Both the position numbers and the translations under genes were made by a program. The notes beneath the pieces were generated by a model, which was not told the origin of the DNA, searched no databases, and saw nothing but the letters and a program-made list of their open reading frames with translations. Source: a virus. Taken from it: a stretch of DNA of 30,109 bases. Positions within the stretch are counted from its first letter, which is position 1. Every line of letters begins with the position of its first letter. The stretch is taken from positions 1-30,109 of IMG/VR virus record IMGVR_UViG_3300019093_000041. One strand, 5' to 3'. Shown here one piece after another: positions 6,801-13,312 of this stretch.

Positions 6801-7032
6801 TAAAATCAATGGCAGGAGAATCAAGCTTTATCCCTGTAACAGCTTCCTTTAAAGTTTTTAAAGTTTCATTAATTTCATGCAATTGCTCCTCTCTCTTATC
6901 ACCGTCTTTACCTGCAATCTCTCTTTCAGCTTTTAACTGAAAGATTTGAGTAACAAAACTTTGATTGTTTTGCTTTTGCAGGTCTTCAAGAAACGCTTTG
7001 AAGCTAGGATCTGATGCTGATGGGGTTTGCAT
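3874..7032 (-). CDS. Large repeat-bearing structural protein, candidate tape-measure protein
   Basis: A 1052-residue protein ending in tandem stops (TAA TGA). Residues 1-100 are helical and probably coiled coil. A long low-complexity linker follows, then from about 355 to 580 Ala/Gly-rich hydrophobic stretches with GxxxG-type spacing (AGAIAGAKLGAMAGTFIGGP). The C-terminal half holds two tandem copies of a roughly 200-residue unit (GTAMADQ.IGSVTSVDSKDS, then GKRVSGGLF, then EYKQLQELNA). It is last in an operon after gp54, gp26, gp51 and a holin-like gene. A large protein downstream of a frameshifting chaperone pair is the classic place for a tape measure, and the hydrophobic glycine-rich middle fits. 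No direct match to T4 gp29 (590 residues) is recognised. The start overlaps the upstream stop as TAATG. Confidence 0.8.
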   Translation of the reverse strand: MQTPSASDPSFKAFLEDLQKQNNQSFVTQIFQLKAEREIAGKDGDKREEQLHEINETLKTLKEAVTGIKLDSPAIDFTPVVDSLANVTEVLLKSLEEHSVLRKISEGRVKFDADTQRYHLEGKEAKNKMVKEADVRTTSTKDAMVAPVATRNRGPVNSKDLKIQGKVSEDASIEDIAAARGSAGPDRGSDLTEPALKLKPINYTPGKAAAAAVRGGKNNPTADTEKEDKSKYQGFFNELESGFKFFMTDGLSEKPGQGIFQTPSKDVEKKDREADVSSPRQENPEADNVASTGEILADTAKSDLELSKQMLDTTKAQLVELKAIREALAPKTPKELTEQKGGPTTEKEKESEGGGSLLGDLASGAMDLLGGGKKAAGKVAGKAAGIGGKLLGGAKVLGSKAVGFANSGAGKLLGSVAAVGLGAYTAYEGFTAAEDSKQAKMEEVQAKVDSGEMKPEEAAAARKEIGNTATVEKSGAIGEGTGMAAGAIAGAKLGAMAGTFIGGPVGTAIGGLAGGAIGAFAGSKAGKVVGEYGGKAINAAGEGIDYVKEKAGKLGSSVSGFFGGIGDKVKGAYGDAKTIYNDYDKGIGLRDQPMGTAMADQLIGSVTSVDSKDSQMYQSPRDNISSSQRSIKEGITAEKSILGSATLGGFFTAKGKESGSFLGSESKDSLVSGKIEGKSIDKLEQEDSRMLGKRVSGGLFGRDKYSVTSQVSGTKGDSAEYDTAVTKSEYKQLQELNATGDVEGAKKKLEEIKAAKENSVANKVSNFIGDKAKSVSSFFGGIGDKVKGVYNSGIGMDDQPVGTAMADQKIGSVTSVDSKDSQMYQGPRDNISSSERTIKEGVTAEKSVLGSTFLGGLFTAKGKESGSFLGTDSKDSLVSGKIEGKSIDKSESQYGRMLGKRVSGGLFSRDKYSVTSEVSGTGGDSAEYDTQVTKQEYKQLQELNAKGDVEGARKKLADIKEERAQALVPSALDVEGSVGRGSPILTGKEVAKTSTENADMGREAGRGGANNTVVSNNVSSNNTTKIVPMKANPRPEYTGSSLDRYTNRISVY
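4150..5350 (-). repeat. Two tandem copies of a ~0.55-kb coding repeat
   Basis: Inside the 1052-residue gene, roughly 4150-4700 and 4771-5350 encode two versions of the same unit. Shared blocks include GTAMADQ, IGSVTSVDSKDSQMYQ, KESGSFLG, DSLVSGKIEGKSIDK, GKRVSGGLF, RDKYSVTS and EYKQLQELNA. Both DNA copies also carry near-identical runs, for example around 4671 and 5321. An intragenic duplication followed by divergence is the simplest explanation. Confidence 0.85.
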
Positions 7033-7496
7033 TATGCGCTAAAGTTAGGAGTTACAGGTCTTCTTCCACCAGGAGCTGTTATTGCTGCTTCAAAGCTTGG
7101 GGTTGGACCTGCAGCTGCAAATGGTGGTGTAAAACTCGGAGCGCCAAATGGTGCTGCAGCTGGAACTGGGTCTTCAAAACTCTGAGATTGAAATGCAGGA
7201 GCTGATAATGCGGGTTGTAGCGGTGGTGTGTAGTTAGATGCAGTACCAGCGACTTTTTCTTGGGTTCTACCCCATGCAGCAATACCTAAAACAGCACCCA
7301 TGGCGAGGTGAAATAACCCTGCACCCTGCAGAGTCAAAGGACTCCATTGCGTAACGGGCTGCTTGGTAAATACTTGTAGCATACTCCAGAGCACTGGAAA
7401 TATAGCCATATCAAGCATACAGATAGCCATGTACATCCAACCCATTGCCGGACGCCATTTCTTCTGCATCCAATCTTCGTCTTTTTTTTCTTCCAT
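7032..7496 (-). CDS. Holin-like membrane protein with Pro/Ala-rich tail
   Basis: A 154-residue protein. A charged N-terminus (EEKKDEDWMQKKWRPAMGW) leads into a first hydrophobic helix (about 18-41) and a second (about 53-75, LTLQGAGLFHLAMGAVLGIA), followed by WGRTQEK. This resembles phage holin-like proteins of the KWRP.MGW...PLTLQ type that I remember from T4-like and other marine phages. Residues from 86 on are Pro-, Ala- and Phe-rich with repeated P.F motifs and probably disordered. The ATG follows the gp51 stop directly (TAA ATG), and its stop overlaps the next start as TAATG. Being inside the tail-hub operon is unusual for a lysis gene, so a structural membrane protein is the alternative. 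Confidence 0.65.
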   Translation of the reverse strand: MEEKKDEDWMQKKWRPAMGWMYMAICMLDMAIFPVLWSMLQVFTKQPVTQWSPLTLQGAGLFHLAMGAVLGIAAWGRTQEKVAGTASNYTPPLQPALSAPAFQSQSFEDPVPAAAPFGAPSFTPPFAAAGPTPSFEAAITAPGGRRPVTPNFSA

Positions 7497-7703
7497 TTAC
7501 ATATTCCTTGCCGTCTGTTTAAGCATTTTCAGCTTTTCGTTTTCTTGTTTAATATAATCTATTAATAACGAAACATAAACCTCCCTCTCCCACGGCATCA
7601 TATTTTCAATTTCAGTCAAACTATACTTATGATGATGCATTAATGAAAAATTTAGCGTAAAGTAATTAGCTAAATTATCCGAGGAAAGGGTTATACGAAA
7701 AAA
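7497..7703 (-). CDS. 51: gp51-like hub assembly protein, probably made as a gp26-gp51 frameshift fusion
   Basis: The -1 frame relative to gp26 encodes FFRITLSSDNLANYFTLNF, then HKYSLTEIENMMPWEREVYV and a charged helix, about 68 residues. The block ending in PWEREVYVSLL is typical of the gp51 baseplate hub assembly family. This frame is open from 7721 but contains no ATG, GTG or TTG before the conserved FFRITLSSD; the first ATG (7640) would leave a 47-residue truncated protein. The frame meets gp26 at T TTT TTC (plus-strand 7697-7703), in the correct X XXY YYZ register. Slippage there would give a fusion of about 296 residues. The stop touches the holin-like start. Confidence 0.75.
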   Translation of the reverse strand, partial: FFRITLSSDNLANYFTLNFSLMHHHKYSLTEIENMMPWEREVYVSLLIDYIKQENEKLKMLKQTARNM

Positions 7704-8386
7704 TTCTGTAAACCTTCTAGCTTAGAAACATTATGCTTACCGCACTTAGGACAATCACATTCAATTGTTTGAACAATCTTTGGCGCAGTTACAAAAAACT
7801 GCTCTAACTTATCAAACTGTACTTTGGTTAAAGAAAATATAAACTCTTCTAATTCTTCTTTTGTCTGATCTGCTGCAGACCAATATTCGGTCTGGTTATA
7901 AATTGCATTAACACTCTTTACAATAAGATCGATAACTTTCTGGTTATCGTTGGTAGCAAAGATATCTACTACTTCATCGATGTTAGGGTATTTTAATTCG
8001 ATCCCTATTTCATCATTAATCATAATTTTATTAGAATGACCTTCTGGTTTAACAACCTTGAGGTCTTCAATATTAAAACTAGTATCGATCTTCTCACCGC
8101 ATTCACAATTAACAACTACGTCAACAGTCTCACTTATAGATTTAGCTCTTAGATGCATAAAGATATATTCAATATCAAAATGCGGCAATTCACTAATTTT
8201 AATAGTATTAAACGTACATACATCTACTAACTCTCTAATAATTCTAGCTACTTCACTGTTTTCTGCTTCTGACATAGTTAAAAGAATTTTATGTTCCTTA
8301 ACTAAGAACGGTCTAAATCTTAATTTAGCTCCCGTTGAAGGTAATGTCAATTCATACGTTGGTGTTTCTAATTTTGGTAAAGCCAT
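7691..8386 (-). CDS. 26: gp26 baseplate hub protein / tail assembly chaperone
   Basis: A 231-residue homologue of T4 gp26 (208 residues), needed to assemble the baseplate hub. The start MALPKLETPTYELTLPSTGA, then FRPFLVKEHKILL and FDIEYIFMHLRAKSI are family hallmarks. Cys94/Cys96 and Cys210/Cys212/Cys215 form two clusters that may bind one zinc together; this is inference. The protein ends KLEGLQNFFV. AAGGAAG lies 5-6 nt before the ATG, one of the clearer ribosome sites in the operon. The last codons AAT TTT TTC GTA TAA contain a -1 slippery heptamer, and the conserved gp51 sequence begins exactly there, so the protein may be produced both alone and as a longer fusion. Confidence 0.9.
   Translation of the reverse strand: MALPKLETPTYELTLPSTGAKLRFRPFLVKEHKILLTMSEAENSEVARIIRELVDVCTFNTIKISELPHFDIEYIFMHLRAKSISETVDVVVNCECGEKIDTSFNIEDLKVVKPEGHSNKIMINDEIGIELKYPNIDEVVDIFATNDNQKVIDLIVKSVNAIYNQTEYWSAADQTKEELEEFIFSLTKVQFDKLEQFFVTAPKIVQTIECDCPKCGKHNVSKLEGLQNFFV
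7697..7703 (-). promoter_or_regulatory. -1 slippery heptamer T TTT TTC at the gp26/gp51 junction
   Basis: Read on the minus strand, gp26 ends AA[T TTT TTC] GTA TAA. Re-pairing both tRNAs one base back gives TTT TTT CGT and continues into the gp51 frame. The heptamer fits X XXY YYZ. No strong downstream structure is seen; TAATT/AATTA with a 5-nt loop lies about 20 nt downstream and is weak. Confidence 0.65.
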
Positions 8387-8401
8387 AATATCTTCCTTTA
8401 A

Positions 8402-9052
8402 TTAATCAATTCGTCTTGGGTCTCTTATTGCAAAATCTGCGCGGGCCTGCTGTGCTTGTAATAACTCTCTACTTTTTGGTGTATCCATCGGCATAGGTTG
8501 GAATTCGCGACCTATATCTTTCCAGTATCGGTATGCAAACAATACATTGAGCCGGTGGGTTTGGTTTTGAGCTGAGTTATTTAATTCTAAAGGATTAACA
8601 CTTCTTGGAAATGCTTCATATAATTCTAACTCGTATGTAACATTCTCTTGTTCATCTAACTGTCTTAATGTTATCGTTGAAGTATAATTTTCTTGGTAGT
8701 TTACTAATCCAGAGTCAGGATCAACTACTACAGCAGACCACTCGTCGAAAAACTTCTTTACATTCATATCTCTATCTACGTGAAATGTCAAAGATACTCC
8801 CTCCCCACCATACTCAGCCCCAAATGGTCTTTGATACGTAGGTCCGAAGATCTTAAAGGATTTAGTTGAAATATTAACCGGTGGCAGGCTTGCCATTTCA
8901 CAATAAAGGCTTGAAAAATCTGCATAGGATCTATTTACATTACTCATGCCTGTAGGTGCCGGAATCATAACTTCAAACCGGTTTACTCTTGCCAGGCTAT
9001 CTTCTCTAATAGCAGCAATAAATAAACTTAAATTAAAATTAGCTTTTGCCAT
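8402..9052 (-). CDS. 54: gp54-like baseplate tail-tube initiator (gp19 fold)
   Basis: A 216-residue protein of the T4 tail-tube fold family (gp19/gp48/gp54). The order of motifs is LARVNRFEVMIPAP (first strand), LYCEMASLPPVNI, FKIFGPTYQRPFG, LTFHVDRDMNVKKFFDEW and the terminal block RYWKDIG. gp54 sits on the baseplate hub and nucleates polymerisation of the gp19 tube. It is shorter than T4 gp54 (about 320 residues), as in cyanophage-type relatives. gp48, the other tube-fold baseplate protein, is recognised separately at 10127, which leaves gp54 as the best assignment. The ATG overlaps the upstream stop as TAATG; the gap to gp26 is 15 nt. Confidence 0.8.
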   Translation of the reverse strand: MAKANFNLSLFIAAIREDSLARVNRFEVMIPAPTGMSNVNRSYADFSSLYCEMASLPPVNISTKSFKIFGPTYQRPFGAEYGGEGVSLTFHVDRDMNVKKFFDEWSAVVVDPDSGLVNYQENYTSTITLRQLDEQENVTYELELYEAFPRSVNPLELNNSAQNQTHRLNVLFAYRYWKDIGREFQPMPMDTPKSRELLQAQQARADFAIRDPRRID

Positions 9053-9624
9053 TAGTATTTCTTTCTGGAGTCTCTCCAGACCTCTAGTTTATTAGCTCCA
9101 ATAAACCTCTCCACAGGAAGCTGAGAGGCAGTAACCCAATCGGGGTAATGTATTTTTAAAAATCTAGATTGAAGCTGTTCATAAAGGTAGTGCTTTACAC
9201 AAGCTTTAATTGGTGCATATCTAGTAGAAGCATTCAATATTCTCCAGTTCAATTGAAGTCTTGTATTCTCTGTAACTTTAGCATCATAAGCTAAATCATG
9301 CATTGCTGCAAGTAATTTAAATCTCACAGGGTAGGGAATATAGTGTAAATTTAGACCGTAAAACCCACCCTGTACTTTTCTAAATGGTAATACTAATGGA
9401 AACATATCCCAGTATGGTAATGTATCTTTTAACTTAGCGTCGTAAAAGAACATATACATATTACCAGGTAGAATGGTAGTCGTCAATTCAGGTGTATTTG
9501 CCATCAGCTGATTAGGTCTGACGTTCTTAAGGTTCTTTGTTTGAACCTGATACCAGTTTAGAGAGCGATCTACATCGCCTGCCTTCATTCTAATATCTTT
9601 AAAGGGGTTAACTGCTGTAGCCAT
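9052..9624 (-). CDS. Conserved T4-like phage protein, probably structural, function unknown
   Basis: A 190-residue soluble protein rich in aromatic residues. Striking segments are ILPGNMYMFFYDAKLKDTLP, FPLVLPFRKVQGGFYGLNLH, and a C-terminal LPVERFIGANKLEVWRDSRK. I remember similar proteins among T4-like marine phages, near gp4 and gp54, without a firm function. Its position between gp4 and gp54 suggests a hub or tail-completion component. The start is supported by the conserved-looking N-terminus and by a NATAAATA late box (9630-9637) exactly 5 nt before the ATG, which leaves no room for a Shine-Dalgarno on a transcript from that promoter. The stop overlaps gp54 as TAATG. Confidence 0.7.
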   Translation of the reverse strand: MATAVNPFKDIRMKAGDVDRSLNWYQVQTKNLKNVRPNQLMANTPELTTTILPGNMYMFFYDAKLKDTLPYWDMFPLVLPFRKVQGGFYGLNLHYIPYPVRFKLLAAMHDLAYDAKVTENTRLQLNWRILNASTRYAPIKACVKHYLYEQLQSRFLKIHYPDWVTASQLPVERFIGANKLEVWRDSRKKY

Positions 9625-9629
9625 AACTA

Positions 9630-9637
9630 TATTTATC
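9630..9637 (-). promoter_or_regulatory. Late promoter box GATAAATA, leaderless geometry
   Basis: On the minus strand GATAAATA lies 5 nt before the ATG of the 190-residue gene (start 9624). Placing the T4 late -10 element at about -13 to -6 puts +1 on the A of that ATG. NATAAATA is the reported late motif in T4-like cyanophages. Confidence 0.55.
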
Positions 9638-9639
9638 TG

Positions 9640-10083
9640 TTATACACCAAGATCTTTCTCAGTTAAAACCAAGAACTGCATTCCTCTATTAACACAATAT
9701 TCGTCTGCAGCCTTCCATTTTGATTGGTTTACCCCATATTGAAACACCTCGTCAATAAATCTCTTAGTCTGACGTTTAGGAATAGCAGGGGGTCTAGTAA
9801 ATTTTTCTGGTTTAATTTCAATTAAATATTTGGTAATTATACCGTTTCTATCCTTTACTCTAATATAAAAATCTACAAAGTAACGATGTACTTTACTATC
9901 AACAGGGGATTTATATGGTATAATCATAGTCTCAGACCCCCATTCAAGTACCGATGCGTTATTATCACACCACTTCATAAACTTCAACTCCCAAGATGAT
10001 CTATAAATGACGTCATGAATGTCACCTCTATACTTAGAAGGATTAGCGACCCTGTAGCGGCCTTTATGAGTTGCTTTGTACAT
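9640..10083 (-). CDS. 4: gp4 head completion protein (PD-(D/E)xK nuclease fold)
   Basis: A 147-residue homologue of T4 gp4 (also called gp50/65; 150 residues), which completes filled heads before tail joining. The start MYKATHKGRYRVANPSKY and RSSWELKFMKWCD, VHRYFVDFYI and YLIEIKPEK are family signatures. These form a nuclease-like set: Glu32, Asp71, Glu89 and Lys91 (E...D...ExK), as in TnsA-like PD-(D/E)xK enzymes. All candidate active-site residues are present. It is the first gene of the minus operon, 22 nt downstream of the start site predicted from the CATAAATA box at 10111-10118. No clear Shine-Dalgarno is seen. Confidence 0.88.
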   Translation of the reverse strand: MYKATHKGRYRVANPSKYRGDIHDVIYRSSWELKFMKWCDNNASVLEWGSETMIIPYKSPVDSKVHRYFVDFYIRVKDRNGIITKYLIEIKPEKFTRPPAIPKRQTKRFIDEVFQYGVNQSKWKAADEYCVNRGMQFLVLTEKDLGV

Positions 10084-10088
10084 AACGG

Positions 10089-10096
10089 GATAAATA
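10089..10096 (+). promoter_or_regulatory. Late promoter box GATAAATA for the plus baseplate operon
   Basis: GATAAATA lies in the 43-bp divergent gap between gp4 and gp48. With +1 about 6 nt downstream (near 10102), the leader to the gp48 ATG is about 25 nt and includes GGGG 5 nt before the ATG. It matches the NATAAATA late motif of T4-like phages. Confidence 0.6.
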
Positions 10097-10110
10097 TAAT
10101 ATAATCCAAC

Positions 10111-10118
10111 TATTTATG
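10111..10118 (-). promoter_or_regulatory. Late promoter box CATAAATA for the minus hub operon
   Basis: TATTTATG on the plus strand reads CATAAATA on the minus strand, predicting a start near 10105 and a 22-nt leader to gp4. It faces away from, and interleaves with, the plus box at 10089, so the two late operons share one compact divergent promoter region. Confidence 0.6.
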
Positions 10119-10126
10119 GGGCCCTG

Positions 10127-11239
10127 ATGGCTGCAGATATAAAAGAACGTACGCGTACAGAAAAAGCACTAGATGCTTACAAAGAATCCCTCTTTGCCTC
10201 AACAGGTAAGATAGATAAAAACAAATTTAATGTTAAGGTAACTCAGTACCCATCGGATCTTCAAACAGCGCCTAACCTGCAACATTATGTTCTTTTTAAC
10301 ATTAACGTTAGAGGTAAGTCTAAATTTAACGAAGATAAGAGACAATTTGAAGTTAAAAGAGATCCTAATTCTGCTAATTTAACAAAAGAAGAAATAGGAA
10401 GTGATACAATAAGACTTGCTACTGAAGGCGCCGCAGTGGTTGCAACTGGTGTAGCAGTTACATCATTAGTAAGCTCTGCAGCAGGCGCTTTTGGTAAGAC
10501 AGGAGCCACAACAAAAGTCGTGTCTAAAGTAGTTGGTGCAGGTGTCGGGCTTGCAGTCGGCGCAACAATGGCTAGTGCTGATATACTTAAAAAAGATACT
10601 ACATATAGGATTTCTGATGCTATTGCACTCTATGTTGATGGTCCCCCTTCAATAAAATATAGTATGAATTATGCTAACAAAGAACTGGGTACCTTGTTAG
10701 GGGTGTTAAGCGGTAGTGTATTCGATGGTCAAGGGCTAGTAGGGGGGTCAGCAGAAGCTGTCTCAGCGATGGGAGCTTCTCTAGCTAAGTTACCAGGTGC
10801 ATTTGGTGCCGCAGATGTATCATCAGCACTAAGCGTGTCTTCAGGTACAGCGTTAAACCCATTTAAAGAAACCGTTTTTGAATCTGTTGACTTTAGGTCT
10901 TTTGCTTTTAAATATAAATTCTTCCCTAAGAATAAAAAAGAATCCGATGATGTTTATAATATAATAAACACCTTTAAATTTCATATGCACCCGGAAATGT
11001 CTGAAGGTAAATTATTCTTCATTTACCCATCCGAGTTTAACATATCATATTATTTTGGTAGTGAAGAAAATGGGTATTTTCATAAATTTGCAACTTGTGT
11101 ATTAGAAAATATGGATGTAAGCTATGGTGGGGAACAATTCTCATCTTTTAGAGATGGTTCTCCAACTGAGATAAATATGTCTCTTACGTTCCGTGAGCTA
11201 GAGATTCTTACTAAGAATATGATACAGGCGGGTTACTAA
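10127..11239 (+). CDS. 48: gp48 baseplate tail-tube cap
   Basis: A 370-residue homologue of T4 gp48 (364 residues), a tube-fold protein that caps the hub beneath gp54 and gp19. The C-terminal part carries the family pattern FESVDFRSFAFKYKFFPKNK, NIINTFKFHMHPEM, FFIYPSEFNISYYFG, CVLENMDVSYGG and TEINMSLTFRELEILTK. Residues about 100-155 are a hydrophobic Ala/Gly/Val-rich insertion that is probably membrane-like or buried in the hub. It is the first gene of the plus late operon, and its stop overlaps gp53 as TAATG. Confidence 0.9.
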   Translation: MAADIKERTRTEKALDAYKESLFASTGKIDKNKFNVKVTQYPSDLQTAPNLQHYVLFNINVRGKSKFNEDKRQFEVKRDPNSANLTKEEIGSDTIRLATEGAAVVATGVAVTSLVSSAAGAFGKTGATTKVVSKVVGAGVGLAVGATMASADILKKDTTYRISDAIALYVDGPPSIKYSMNYANKELGTLLGVLSGSVFDGQGLVGGSAEAVSAMGASLAKLPGAFGAADVSSALSVSSGTALNPFKETVFESVDFRSFAFKYKFFPKNKKESDDVYNIINTFKFHMHPEMSEGKLFFIYPSEFNISYYFGSEENGYFHKFATCVLENMDVSYGGEQFSSFRDGSPTEINMSLTFRELEILTKNMIQAGY

Positions 11240-11934
11240 TGTATTTTAAAAGCTTCCCCTATACGTATTATTCTTTAGATAATGCTACCACAGTTCAAGT
11301 AGTAACAAACATTACCAACCGAGCTACCCTATCAGAAGAAACAAAAACTAATTTAGGTCTCTTTGATGAGTATGATGTAAGAGATGGTGAAACGCCAGAG
11401 TTAGTCGCCGATAAGTTTTATGGTAACCCTGAGCTTCATTGGTTAATTTTGCATTACAACGATATCCTTGATCCAAGATTTGACTGGCCCTTAGATACAA
11501 ATAATCTCAATAGATATATTGCAGGTAAGTATAATGATGTAAACGCTGTAAATCATTATGAAGATGCAAATGGCAATTATACCAACGGCAATGTCTATCT
11601 TTTATCCTCTAATGCTTTTACTAATTTTAGTGTTAATGATGTCCTTACTAACAACACTAATATAGGAATTGGTTATATTACGAGTAAAATTAGTACATCT
11701 AATGTTATAGTAACTGTGACTTCAGGGGGATTTAAAACTGGTGATCAAATTTTAAAATCTTCTAATACGGCTGTTAGCGCTAATATTACAAGTACTACAG
11801 TTATATCTGGTACACCGATTACCAATTTTACACTTGAAGATGAAAATAATGAGGCAAAACGCAGAATTAAAATATTAAAGCCTGTGTATGTAGATGCTGT
11901 TGTACTTGACTTTAAACAGAAACTGGGTCAATAA
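11239..11934 (+). CDS. 53: gp53 baseplate wedge protein
   Basis: A 231-residue homologue of T4 gp53 (196 residues), which clamps wedges together around the hub. The N-terminal LysM-like part has FDEYDVRDGETPELVADKFY, NPELHWLILHYNDILDPRFD and WPL, typical of the family. The C-terminal block (NEAKRRIKILKPVYVDAVV) also fits. Between residues about 110 and 195 lies a Ser/Thr/Asn-rich, beta-prone insertion with alternating VTV-type strands, which explains the extra length. It is TAATG-coupled on both sides and has no obvious Shine-Dalgarno. Confidence 0.9.
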   Translation: MYFKSFPYTYYSLDNATTVQVVTNITNRATLSEETKTNLGLFDEYDVRDGETPELVADKFYGNPELHWLILHYNDILDPRFDWPLDTNNLNRYIAGKYNDVNAVNHYEDANGNYTNGNVYLLSSNAFTNFSVNDVLTNNTNIGIGYITSKISTSNVIVTVTSGGFKTGDQILKSSNTAVSANITSTTVISGTPITNFTLEDENNEAKRRIKILKPVYVDAVVLDFKQKLGQ

Positions 11935-13310
11935 TGATTGGTGAACAAGGTCTTCAACGTGCCGGTGAAGTACGAATTGAACAACTCAAACTTATAAACT
12001 CAGCTAATGAGATAATAGATCTTACAGAATTTATTGTTGAGTTAAATTTATTTGAAGATCTGTTTAAAAATTACCTGCACGGCAACTTAGTACTTACTGA
12101 TAGTAGAAATTTAATTGATCAGTTTAATATCCATGGGGAAGAATTTTTAAATGTTAAATTAAGAACCCCGTCTTTCCCAGATTCAGCAGTAATTGAAAAA
12201 ACATTCAGAGTATTTAAGCTTTCTGATAGAACAATAGTACGGGATAAAAATACTCAAAATTTTGTCTTACATTTTATTTCATTAGAATTCTTTTTAGATA
12301 TTTCGTTACCGTTATTTACACCTTTCGAGGGTACTATAACAGAGGTTGCAGGGACTATTTTTTCAGACTTTATAGCTTCATCCCGTAATTATAAAATATC
12401 TGAATTAGGTAATGAAATAAATGAAGACCCTAAGCCGACTGAACTAATAGTTATTAACGAAGCTTCAAATAAAGTAAAATTTATATCCCCTGGATGGTCA
12501 CCGTTCAAATGTATAAATTGGCTTGCCTCTAAAGCTATACCTAAAGATGGTACAGCTAAAAATTTTATATTCTTTGAGTCTAATAAAAATTTCTATTTTG
12601 GTACTTTAGAAAACCTGTTTAGAGATGCACATGAAAATAAAAATTATCTTGGAAGATATTTAATTTCAGTCTCTAATATTCGTGATGATAAGAACTCCCA
12701 GAATGTTAATAGAGAAATGTTTCTTGCAAAAGATGTTGAGATGATAGAAACAAGTGACTATGTTAAGAATTACACAAATGGGTACTTAGCTAATAGATTA
12801 GTATATCTAGACGTCTTTAATAAAGAGTACGAACTTGTAGATTATGATCATACATTAAATTATGAAAAACAATTTCACTCCTCTGGAAAGGGAGTTGAAG
12901 CTAAACCAATCTTTAGTAAAGACACCTATAAAAACTTTGCAACTAATATAAGCTTTTATCCTAAGAATCCAAAACTATTTACAGACTACCCTGACAACAT
13001 TAGCGAGAAGATGGGGGAAATATATGGTAATCGTTTATCTAGTATGTTAGAGCTAACGAATATTAAAATGAATATGACCGTACCAGGTAGAACAGATGCC
13101 GAAGTTGGTAGATTAATTTATTTTGAATACCCATCTTTAGGCGCTAAAGATGAAAAAGATACCGGGTCTTCTGCTCAAGATAAATTATATTCAGGATATT
13201 ATATTATTACAGCTATTCACCATAAAATAAATAAACTCGAACACTCTATGACAATGGAAGTAATTAAAGATTCCTTATATGTTGATAAAGAAAGTACTTA
13301 CAAGGCTTAA
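11934..13310 (+). CDS. 27: gp27-like baseplate hub protein
   Basis: A 458-residue hub protein. T4 gp27 (391 residues) forms the trimeric ring that joins the gp5 spike to the tube. Here the N-terminus (LKLINSANEIIDLTEFIVEL, then LFEDLFKNYLHGNLVLTDS) and the C-terminal block (MNMTVPGRTDAEVGRLIYFE, LYSGYYIITAIHHKI and MTMEVIKDSL) match the hub protein placed before gp5 in T4-like cyanophages. The gene symbol is by position and architecture; sequence similarity to T4 gp27 itself is weak. It is TAATG-coupled to gp53, and gp5 starts 3 nt after its stop behind an AAGG at about 13301. Confidence 0.75.
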   Translation: MIGEQGLQRAGEVRIEQLKLINSANEIIDLTEFIVELNLFEDLFKNYLHGNLVLTDSRNLIDQFNIHGEEFLNVKLRTPSFPDSAVIEKTFRVFKLSDRTIVRDKNTQNFVLHFISLEFFLDISLPLFTPFEGTITEVAGTIFSDFIASSRNYKISELGNEINEDPKPTELIVINEASNKVKFISPGWSPFKCINWLASKAIPKDGTAKNFIFFESNKNFYFGTLENLFRDAHENKNYLGRYLISVSNIRDDKNSQNVNREMFLAKDVEMIETSDYVKNYTNGYLANRLVYLDVFNKEYELVDYDHTLNYEKQFHSSGKGVEAKPIFSKDTYKNFATNISFYPKNPKLFTDYPDNISEKMGEIYGNRLSSMLELTNIKMNMTVPGRTDAEVGRLIYFEYPSLGAKDEKDTGSSAQDKLYSGYYIITAIHHKINKLEHSMTMEVIKDSLYVDKESTYKA

Positions 13311-13312
13311 TT

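Noticed and set aside
7497-7640. A 47-codon gp51 gene starting at ATG 7640 (MHHHKYSL)
   Set aside because: It would lack the conserved upstream part (FFRITLSSDNLANYFTLNF), which is open in the same frame and joins gp26 at a slippery site; no Shine-Dalgarno precedes this ATG.
13219-13236. AATAAATA matches inside genes (also near 16706 and 22394)
   Set aside because: They lie inside coding sequence with no sensible downstream start and are expected by chance at this base composition.
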